A stretch of 64,000 nt of DNA from KACC-23026 sp963829575. Lineage in GTDB: Bacteria > Bacillota > Bacilli > Bacillales > Sporolactobacillaceae. Shown here piece after piece: positions 57,526 to 64,000 of the stretch. The notes beneath the pieces are model-generated. The model was not told the origin of the DNA. It did not search any database and saw only the letters and a program-made list of their open reading frames with translations. The stretch covers positions 124,001 to 188,000 of the forward strand of contig CAWHJF010000016.1 of assembly GCA_963829575.1 (NCBI GenBank). Direction: 5' to 3'. The stretch's first letter is position 1; every line of letters begins with the position of its first letter. Both the position numbers and the translations under genes were made by a program.

Positions 57526-58836
57526 TTATTTAGCAAGTGCCTTTTTGGTCAAAAACTCACGAACTTGTGAAATAAAATAGAGCGATCCTGTAATTAAAAA
57601 CAAGTCATGATCTTCTAAACGACTCATACGGTCTAAAATCGCCTGTTGCCAATCCACTTCAACCGTTCCCGAAACGCCAAGTTCTAGTAACGTTTCAGCG
57701 GCTTCTGCTCGTTTAAAATCAAACGTCGTCAAAATCAAGTCATGACTTAAAGCTTCTAACTTTTTTAAGATCTTGGCGTTTTCTCGATCTTTAAGCGTGG
57801 CAAACAGAATATGCACATTTTTGTCAGGATATTGACTTTTAACTGTCTCGATGAGTGCGTCAATCCCTTCTTCGTTATGTGCACCATCCAAAACAGTAAG
57901 CGGATGCTCAGCTAGTTTTTCGAATCGGCCAGGCCAGGCGACCTTTTCAAGTCCAGCAAAAATAGCGTCTTCTTCAATTGGAAGGGCATAGTAGGTATTT
58001 AAAACTTCCAAGGCCTTAATAGCCGCGGCAGCATTTACAATTTGATGGGGTCCAATAAGGGCACTCCTCAGCCCTTTTAACTCCCAATAGAGACTTTTAA
58101 AATTCAAGGACTCAAAGGAAGACATGCTTTCGTTTGAAACCGATTCGGCTGTAAAGTCTCTTCCATACTTATAGAGTTTGGCGTTCACATTCTGCGCTCG
58201 ATCTTCTATGACCCGCAAAGCGTCTGGATGCTCTGCTGTTGTGACGACTGGCACACCAGGCTTAATAATTCCAGCTTTCTCAAACGCAATCTCACTGATT
58301 GTTGGGCCTAAGTAAGCCACATGATCTAAGCCGACATTCGTAATAATGGAAATTAAAGGCTTAATGATGTTCGTAGAATCCAACCGCCCGCCTAACCCAA
58401 CTTCATAGATCACAAGGTCGCAGGGATGAATTTTCGAAAAATAAACAAGGCTGATCATCGTAATTACTTCAAATTCGGTCGGATAACCAAGATCCGTTTC
58501 ACCCACCTTTTCACACAACGGATAAATGAGATTGGCCGCTTGGACAAGCTCCTCGTCAGTTAAGGGCTCGTTATTTACAGCAATCCGTTCTTTAAAGTCG
58601 ACAATATAAGGCGATGTAAAGGTACCCACTTCTTCAAACTGTTCCATTAGAATACTTCTAAGGAACGCAACGGTCGATCCTTTGCCGTTGGTCCCCCCAA
58701 CGTGGATCGCTCGAATGGTGTGTTCCGGGTGTCCTAACTGCTCCATGACCCATTCCATTCGAGCTAATCCTGGTTTAATGCCATGAGGCAGATGCCCCTG
58801 TATCCACTCTAAAGCGTCTTGTGCATTCTTAAACAT
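57526..58836 (-). CDS. folC: Bifunctional folylpolyglutamate synthase/dihydrofolate synthase
   Basis: 436 residues from ATG 58836. The Mur-ligase family P-loop is GGTNGKGSTVAFL (about residues 43-55). HVGGTNGKGS and YPTEFEVITMISLVYF are followed by the conserved FEKAGIIKPGVP and DGAHNEEGIDALI in the C-terminal domain. It adds glutamates to folates and makes dihydrofolate. Start: GTG 58851 has no site; ATG 58836 has GAGTGGGAT. It lies below valS, as in B. subtilis, but comC does not follow. Confidence 0.94.
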   Translation of the reverse strand: MFKNAQDALEWIQGHLPHGIKPGLARMEWVMEQLGHPEHTIRAIHVGGTNGKGSTVAFLRSILMEQFEEVGTFTSPYIVDFKERIAVNNEPLTDEELVQAANLIYPLCEKVGETDLGYPTEFEVITMISLVYFSKIHPCDLVIYEVGLGGRLDSTNIIKPLISIITNVGLDHVAYLGPTISEIAFEKAGIIKPGVPVVTTAEHPDALRVIEDRAQNVNAKLYKYGRDFTAESVSNESMSSFESLNFKSLYWELKGLRSALIGPHQIVNAAAAIKALEVLNTYYALPIEEDAIFAGLEKVAWPGRFEKLAEHPLTVLDGAHNEEGIDALIETVKSQYPDKNVHILFATLKDRENAKILKKLEALSHDLILTTFDFKRAEAAETLLELGVSGTVEVDWQQAILDRMSRLEDHDLFLITGSLYFISQVREFLTKKALAK

Positions 58837-59218
58837 ACTGATCCCACTCACTTTCTGTTAGAGTCAACCAAACCTAGAAATTTTCTATCTTCTAGTAACC
58901 CTTAATTTGTCAAAAGGGACACGTCATTCCGCTAGTCTATCTTAGTCATGCGGAATGCCGAAGTTACGTCCACGAAAATCCTTTATTCCTTCAAATCCAT
59001 CTCCGAAATCGGGTCTTTGAGAAGAATAAGGGAACAAATATGACACAAAGTCTGAAAACCTACCTGTAACCGATGAATAACGTATCCTCGATTACAGAAA
59101 CTCAAAACAGGGCCACATCATTCCGCTATTCAACCCGTTCAAATGAGTAAAGGCGGGCACTAGGCCCGCCGATCCTCCTTGAGTTCTGAGGGACCTGTGG
59201 CCCATCTTCCCTCATTTT
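58837..59218. other. Gene-free region between folC and valS (382 bases)
   Basis: It holds the valS terminator (59153-59171), a hairpin CATTCCGC/GCGGAATG (58925-58932 with 58950-58957), and a degenerate direct repeat sharing CATTCCGCTA at 58911-58936 and 59103-59130. No reading frame that I can support. Confidence 0.6.
59153..59171 (-). terminator. Terminator after valS
   Basis: GGCGGGC (59153-59159) pairs with GCCCGCC (59164-59170) across a 4-base loop; the minus strand continues TTTACTCATTTG. GC-rich stem, weak T tract. Confidence 0.6.
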
Positions 59219-61864
59219 TTAACCCTGTAATTCTTCTAAACGTTCTTTGACTTTCGCACGCTTTTCAAGATAATCCTGTTCTTTTGCTTTCTCAGCTACG
59301 ACCACTGCCTCAGGAGCTTTCGCAACAAATCCCTGATTGGAAAGTTTTTTCTGAACCCGTTCCACTTCAGATTCCCATTTCTTTAATTCCGCTTTGAGAC
59401 GCTCAATCTCTTCTTCAAAATTAATCAAACCTTCAAGTGGCAGGTACACCTCCGCACCCGTAACGACCATCGCAACCGATTGATCCGGTGGTGTCAAATC
59501 TGTAGCCAGAACCAACTGTTCTGGATTACAAAAGCGTTCAAGGTACGACTTGTTCGCTTCTAAAATGTTAAGTTCACTTGAACCAGCGGGTTTGATTTGG
59601 ATTTCAATCTTCTTACTTGGTGCCACATTCTTTTCAGCACGACTGTTTCGAACGGATTTAATAATTGTTTGAAGAAGCTGCATCGCCTTCTCCGATTCTT
59701 GATCGTTCCAAGCCGGTTCAACTGTTGGCCAATCTGCTTTGATAATCGTTTCACCCTTATGTGGAAGATGCTGCCAAATCTCTTCGGTTACAAATGGCAT
59801 AAGTGGATGAAGCAAACGTAAAATTTGATCTAAAACGTAAACCAAAACGGATTTAGTCGTCCGTTTGGCCTCCTCGTCTTCACCATAAAGGGTGATCTTG
59901 GCCATCTCAATATACCAATCACAGAAATCATCCCAAATGAACGCATATAACTTGCGACCTGCTTCACCAAAGTCATATTTTTCGAATTGTGTCGTGACCG
60001 CTTCAATGGTTTCATTAAGCTCCGAGAGGATCCAGCGGTCGGCGACGGTTTTCGCGCCATTTAAATCCAGGTCTTGTTCAGTAAAATCACCGAGATTCAT
60101 GATTAAGAAGCGCGAAGCATTCCAAATTTTATTGGCAAAATTCCAATTGGCTTCAACTTTTTCCCATTGGAACCGCAAATCTTGACCCGGTGTTGTTCCT
60201 GTTGCAAGCGTATAACGAAGCGCATCCGCACCGTATTTTTCTATGACATCCATTGGGTCAATTCCATTGCCTAAGGACTTACTCATTTTCCGTCCCTCAG
60301 CATCTCTTACTAGCCCGTGGAGTAACACATTCTCGAATGGTTTATGCTCTGTAAATTCAAGCGATTGAAAAATCATTCGCGCTACCCAGAAAAAGATAAT
60401 GTCATATCCTGTGACTAAGGTATTGGTAGGGAAATAGCGCTTCAAGTCTTCGGACGAGTCGTCTGGCCAACCCAATGTCGAGAACGGCCATAAGGCGGAA
60501 CTAAACCATGTATCCAGAACGTCTTCATCTTGATGCCAGTGTTCTGGATTCCGAGGCGCTTCTAATCCAACATAAATCTCGCCTGTCTCATTATGATACC
60601 AAGCTGGAATACGGTGCCCCCACCACAACTGACGGGAGATACACCAATCTCGAATGTTTTCCATCCAATTAAAATACGTATTCTCAAAACGTTCTGGGAC
60701 AAAATTAATATGCTCCTGGCTTTTTTCTTTTTGAACCTGAACAGATCGCTCAGCCAGTGGTTGCATTTTGACAAACCATTGTGTGGAGAGATAGGGCTCC
60801 ACAACCGCGTTACTGCGCTCGGAATGCCCCACCGAATGCATATGCTCCTCAATTTTAATCAGAACCTCTTCTTCTTTGAGGTCTTTCACAATTTGCTTCC
60901 GACACTCAAAACGATCAAGCCCTTCGTATTTTCCGGCTTGGTCATTCATGGTTCCCGACTCATCCATGACAAGAATCCGTTTAAGGTTATGACGGTTCCC
61001 CATCTCAAAGTCGTTTGGATCATGAGCAGGTGTAATTTTAACCGCACCCGAACCAAACGTCATATCGACATAATCATCGGCAACGATTGGGATCTCGCGA
61101 CCAACAAACGGGAGAATCGCTTTTTTCCCAATTACATCTTTATAACGTTCGTCATCTGGATGAACCGCAATGGCGGTATCCCCGAGCATGGTTTCAGGCC
61201 GAGTGGTTGCGACCTCTATGAAACCAGAACCATCAGTGAGCGGGTAACGGAGATGATACAAATTCCCTTGAATTTCTTTGTAAATGACTTCAATATCCGA
61301 TAACGCCGTCTTGGTGGCAGGATCCCAGTTAATAATATATTCGCCTCGATAGATGAGCCCTTTTTCATAAAGGCGAACAAACACTTCGCGGACCGCTTTC
61401 GATAGACCTTCATCAAGTGTAAAACGCTCGCGGCTATAATCGAGCGACAAACCGATTTTGGCCCATTGCTTACGAATAAATTCCGCATATTCTTCTTTCC
61501 ATTCCCAAGAAACGTCTAAAAACCTGTCACGTCCAAGTTCATAGCGGTTTGTCCCTTGTTCTCTAAGTTTGGCGTCTACTTTCGCTTGTGTTGCAATCCC
61601 AGCATGGTCCATACCCGGCAAATATAAGGCATCAAACCCTTGCATCCGCTTAAAACGAATCAATAAGTCTTGCATAGTGGTGTCCCAAGCGTGCCCCAGG
61701 TGTAATTTTCCGGTTACGTTTGGAGGCGGAATGACAATGGTATAAGGGGGTTTAGAAGGGTCTTCGCCCGCCTTAAAATAACCCTTTTCTTTCCAAACCT
61801 CATACCATTTACTCTCGGTTTGTTTTGGATCATATTTGGTCGGTAAATCTCTTTTCTCTGACAT
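59219..61864 (-). CDS. valS: Valyl-tRNA synthetase
   Basis: Class Ia synthetase, 881 residues. The HIGH motif is HLGHA (residues 55-59, in PPPNVTGKLHLGHA), KMSKS near residue 525 (GRKMSKSLGNGIDP), the CP1 editing domain is between them (VATTRPETMLGDTAIAVHPDD), and a C-terminal coiled coil (about 810-880, EEEIERLKAELKKWESEVERV) is characteristic of ValRS. ATG 61864 has AGGAGGAG. A T-box leader with a Val specifier lies upstream. Confidence 0.98.
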   Translation of the reverse strand: MSEKRDLPTKYDPKQTESKWYEVWKEKGYFKAGEDPSKPPYTIVIPPPNVTGKLHLGHAWDTTMQDLLIRFKRMQGFDALYLPGMDHAGIATQAKVDAKLREQGTNRYELGRDRFLDVSWEWKEEYAEFIRKQWAKIGLSLDYSRERFTLDEGLSKAVREVFVRLYEKGLIYRGEYIINWDPATKTALSDIEVIYKEIQGNLYHLRYPLTDGSGFIEVATTRPETMLGDTAIAVHPDDERYKDVIGKKAILPFVGREIPIVADDYVDMTFGSGAVKITPAHDPNDFEMGNRHNLKRILVMDESGTMNDQAGKYEGLDRFECRKQIVKDLKEEEVLIKIEEHMHSVGHSERSNAVVEPYLSTQWFVKMQPLAERSVQVQKEKSQEHINFVPERFENTYFNWMENIRDWCISRQLWWGHRIPAWYHNETGEIYVGLEAPRNPEHWHQDEDVLDTWFSSALWPFSTLGWPDDSSEDLKRYFPTNTLVTGYDIIFFWVARMIFQSLEFTEHKPFENVLLHGLVRDAEGRKMSKSLGNGIDPMDVIEKYGADALRYTLATGTTPGQDLRFQWEKVEANWNFANKIWNASRFLIMNLGDFTEQDLDLNGAKTVADRWILSELNETIEAVTTQFEKYDFGEAGRKLYAFIWDDFCDWYIEMAKITLYGEDEEAKRTTKSVLVYVLDQILRLLHPLMPFVTEEIWQHLPHKGETIIKADWPTVEPAWNDQESEKAMQLLQTIIKSVRNSRAEKNVAPSKKIEIQIKPAGSSELNILEANKSYLERFCNPEQLVLATDLTPPDQSVAMVVTGAEVYLPLEGLINFEEEIERLKAELKKWESEVERVQKKLSNQGFVAKAPEAVVVAEKAKEQDYLEKRAKVKERLEELQG

Positions 61865-61962
61865 GGATTACTCCTCCTGTCCATCCATTTCACGGTCTGC
61901 GTTATGAGGGCTGTAGAAAACATGTGGTCGTTTGAATTCCGTTCGCGTCGTTCTCCAAAAAT

Positions 61963-62228
61963 AAAAAAAGCCTTCTTCTCCTTATAAAAAGGACGAAGAA
62001 TGCTCCGCGGTACCACCTTTGTTTGCAGAGTTTTAAGTCTGCACACTTTGTGTTGGATAACGGAAACAAACCGGTGTCAACTCATTGCAACCCACAAGGG
62101 CTTTTTCATTGAAACAGCTCTAGGGCGACCTTCCAAATTAAGTGCTAAAGCATTCTTTCAGCCAACGAAATGCTCTCTCTTATAGCCCTTAAGATGTACT
62201 CTTCCCTTTCAACGCTCATGTGATATTT
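61963..62228 (-). promoter_or_regulatory. T-box leader of valS (specifier GUC, valine)
   Basis: T-box core GGTGGTACCGCGG at 62017-62005 (minus), then a terminator hairpin with AAGGA-type arms and T7 at 61963-61969. The specifier triplet GUC (62129-62127) follows GAAG in stem I. The valS start is about 100 bases below the terminator. Confidence 0.9.
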
Positions 62229-62234
62229 AAATTC

Positions 62235-62263
62235 ATTTTACGAATTAAAAAAGAGAATGTCAA
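62235..62263 (-). promoter_or_regulatory. Sigma-A promoter of valS T-box transcript
   Basis: TTGACA (62263-62258) and TAAAAT (62240-62235) with 17-base spacing, placing the start near 62228. Confidence 0.85.
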
Positions 62264-62460
62264 CATCTCGAGCAAGGTTGGGACTTCAGACGTCCTAAAG
62301 TCCGTCCTGCTAAAAACTTTTGTTCCCAAGAGAAATGAGGAAATTCACTCACATTTCGCCCTTTCCGCCATAAACTAATACTAAAAGGCCTACCTATGAG
62401 CGTATAGTGTATAAAGTAAAACAACTCCTATGAGTGAACAAACAGGGAGGTGTTGTTGGT

Positions 62461-62658
62461 TTGTTTAATCGTTGGAATTATAACAAATACCGCTTACCAC
62501 CATGGCTTCGCAGGATTCGCGATGGATTTGAAGTTTTCATTCTCCCATTGACCGTTTTCCAGGGCATTCGTGTCCTCTTTTTCCCAACGCCCTTTGACAT
62601 TATCTTGTTCATCGTAATGATCACACTTTACATTTTATTTTTAAGACGCTGGATTTAA
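62461..62658 (+). CDS. Small conserved-looking membrane protein, function unknown
   Basis: 65 residues from TTG 62461, with GGGAGGTG upstream at about 8 bases. A GTG at 62434 is in frame but has no site. An amphipathic, basic N-terminus (FNRWNYNKYRLPPWLRRIRDGFE) is followed by two hydrophobic segments (about 22-38 and 44-62). It is transcribed opposite to valS and ysxE, between the valS promoter and the shared terminator. I do not recognise the family; the ribosome-binding site and composition support a real gene. Confidence 0.6.
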   Translation: MFNRWNYNKYRLPPWLRRIRDGFEVFILPLTVFQGIRVLFFPTPFDIILFIVMITLYILFLRRWI

Positions 62659-62673
62659 TATTTGTGCGTATAA

Positions 62674-62710
62674 AAAACGAGACTGACCGAAATCCGGTCA
62701 GTCTCGTTTT
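62674..62710. terminator. Bidirectional terminator, ysxE and the small membrane gene
   Basis: A perfect 16-bp stem (62674-62689 with 62695-62710), a 5-base loop and A/T-rich ends. The ysxE stop codon (62700-62698) lies in the stem. Confidence 0.9.
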
Positions 62711-63834
62711 GTTTCAATTTGGTCCTTCTCTTTGTCCGATGGGTCTGCCTTTTGACTTTCTAAGTAATGGGACAAGGCATTCACGGTTCGTCCCCAATGG
62801 TGATACGTTCTTTCGAGTTCTACAGTATAATCGCGTTCAAAATAACGACCTTTTCCTTGTTTATAGCGATGGAGTAAGGATACAGGGCGAGCTGGATGAC
62901 AGGCTTGAGCGGATAACAAAAGCTTTTCCTGCTCTTCCAAAGGAAACGTCGTTTCATATAGATCGAGGGCATGGGTCAGGGTCGCTTCTTCCACACGACG
63001 ATCGGTCATTCCCCACCTAAAAACCCAAGTTAAGTCCCGAACAGGTAAATCTTGACCGGCAGTTTCATTGCTTACCCAATTATGCTGTCGACCAGACGTA
63101 ATAAGATGGTCAGGAGACGGTTTGCCCTGGCAATATACAACACGGATCGTACTTTCATCACGAACCTGATCTCTCCAGTCGGTCATTTTACGGTAAGCCG
63201 TCTCAGCTCCAGCTCGCAATTCATTGTAAAACGCCATAAAACGTTGTTCAAATGGTGACGGGTAAACCCGATGCTCACAATCATTCATAAATAAATCAAG
63301 CGTAAGCACTTGTTCCGACCATATTTCCAAACAACGAGAAGAAAAGGACTCAACCCACTCTGAATCGATTTCACAACGTTCCCCAGTAGTTCGATGCCAT
63401 TCCGCTAATGTATCCCAAAAACGATCACTTGAGCGGGTCGAATCGTGTGTGGACGCTTGAATCCAAGGCGTCAAAATATATGCAGTGTGCGCATCGAGAT
63501 AATAAGGTGTACCCGATTGTGATAGGATTAGTGGTGGCGTACGGATCGGTCCATTTTGTGCCACTTGATGAAAGAGAAGCGTTCGTTTTAACGCGGATGG
63601 ATCCACTTTTTTGAGGGCCCACGTTTGACCCTTCGCAGAAATTCGGTAGACACGACCAGTCTGTTCAATTTTACTAGATCGTGGATCTAAACGATACGCT
63701 TTAAGGACCTTCTGTAGGTCCCCATTTAACGCCTCCGAGGAACCGTTTGGGAGTTGGCGATCATAATTTACGGTTTCAAAAGAAGAAACGTGACCTTTAT
63801 TCTCAAGGTCACGCCAAGTATACGTATCCACCAT
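62698..63834 (-). CDS. ysxE: YsxE/CotS-family spore coat-associated protein
   Basis: 378 residues, phosphotransferase-like (kinase fold) family shared by CotS, CotI and YsxE, found in the spore coat. An N-terminal nucleotide-binding-like lobe (VYRISAKGQTWALKKV) and a C-lobe with VYCQGKPSPDHLI in place of the catalytic loop HGDPSPDN-type sequence of kinases suggest an inactive or altered enzyme. ATG 63834 has GGGGTGAT, which overlaps the end of spoVID. The ysxE-spoVID pairing is as in B. subtilis. Confidence 0.88.
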   Translation of the reverse strand: MVDTYTWRDLENKGHVSSFETVNYDRQLPNGSSEALNGDLQKVLKAYRLDPRSSKIEQTGRVYRISAKGQTWALKKVDPSALKRTLLFHQVAQNGPIRTPPLILSQSGTPYYLDAHTAYILTPWIQASTHDSTRSSDRFWDTLAEWHRTTGERCEIDSEWVESFSSRCLEIWSEQVLTLDLFMNDCEHRVYPSPFEQRFMAFYNELRAGAETAYRKMTDWRDQVRDESTIRVVYCQGKPSPDHLITSGRQHNWVSNETAGQDLPVRDLTWVFRWGMTDRRVEEATLTHALDLYETTFPLEEQEKLLLSAQACHPARPVSLLHRYKQGKGRYFERDYTVELERTYHHWGRTVNALSHYLESQKADPSDKEKDQIETKRD

Positions 63835-63840
63835 GAAGAA

Positions 63841-64000
63841 TCACCCCTTTACTGGGATATAAAGCACTTGACCTTCATCTACTTGATCGGTGCTAAGTTG
63901 ATTTCTCCGTAAAATATTGGTGATCGGCACTTCATAGCGCTGGGCAATGGTCTCTAAATTATCGCCTTCTTGCACAATGCACATTTTGACGCGTGTGAAG
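63841..64000 (-). CDS. spoVID: SpoVID C-terminal LysM domain, 5' end outside window
   Basis: The last 52 codons of a gene running in from the right edge. They encode a LysM domain (KMCIVQEGDNLETIAQRYEV ... DEGQVLYIPVKG) with a TGA at 63843-63841. SpoVID, the coat-encasement protein, ends in LysM and directly precedes ysxE in B. subtilis. The 7-base gap and the ysxE ribosome-binding site inside its 3' end indicate cotranscription. Confidence 0.9.
   Translation of the reverse strand, partial: FTRVKMCIVQEGDNLETIAQRYEVPITNILRRNQLSTDQVDEGQVLYIPVKG

Noticed and set aside
60593..61303. Plus-strand frame of 236 codons inside valS
   Set aside because: Antisense shadow of the ValRS editing domain; composition is not protein-like.

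Overview
The window is a chromosomal stretch of an endospore-forming member of the Bacillales. The evidence is the sporulation genes (spoVB, bofC, safA, spo0B, spoIVFA/FB, spoIIB, ysxE, spoVID, rsfA, a YhcN-type lipoprotein), purine-rich Shine-Dalgarno sites before most starts, frequent GTG/TTG starts, three T-box leaders, and gene order close to Bacillus subtilis from yrrM to spoVID. The genus cannot be fixed from the sequence. Unlike B. subtilis, SecD and SecF are separate proteins, and maf, comC, tcdA, pheA, the nad operon and csbX are not at their B. subtilis places.

Layout: 1-10.6 kb holds trmR, mltG, a DUF1292 protein, ruvX, ireB, alaS with its T-box, an AI-2E-type permease, a zinc ribbon, recD2 and a TPR protein. 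10.8-17.1 kb holds mnmA, iscS, cymR and a YczE-type membrane protein, then rarA, rsfA and 6S RNA. 17.2-29.9 kb holds the hisS-aspS T-box operon, dtd, relA, apt, recJ, lapA, secDF and comN. 30.2-39.6 kb holds spoVB, a DUF421 protein, an ArsB/NhaD-type transporter, yrzE, yajC-tgt-queA, ruvBA and bofC. 39.8-53.7 kb holds a spore lipoprotein, safA, niaR, pheB, obg, spo0B, rpmA-prp-rplU with an L21 leader, rng, spoIVFB/FA, minDC, mreDCB and radC. 53.7-64 kb holds a structured intergenic region, spoIIB, a diguanylate cyclase, folC, valS with its T-box, a small membrane protein, ysxE and the end of spoVID.

Functionally the window combines translation (four tRNA synthetases, L21/L27, tRNA modification), recombination and repair (RuvA/B/X, RecJ, RecD2, RarA, RadC), secretion (YajC, SecD, SecF), cell shape and division (MreBCD, MinCD, MltG) and spore development. 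The oddest features are single-base frameshifts in five genes: mltG, minD, mreC, mreD and the diguanylate cyclase. Four of these hit wall or shape genes, and four lie between 49.4 and 56.7 kb, so either gene decay or a local sequence-quality problem could explain them. The best candidate for something undescribed is a two-hairpin, loop-complementary element between radC and spoIIB (53881-54021). It has a possible alternative pairing and a degraded relative upstream of yrzE.
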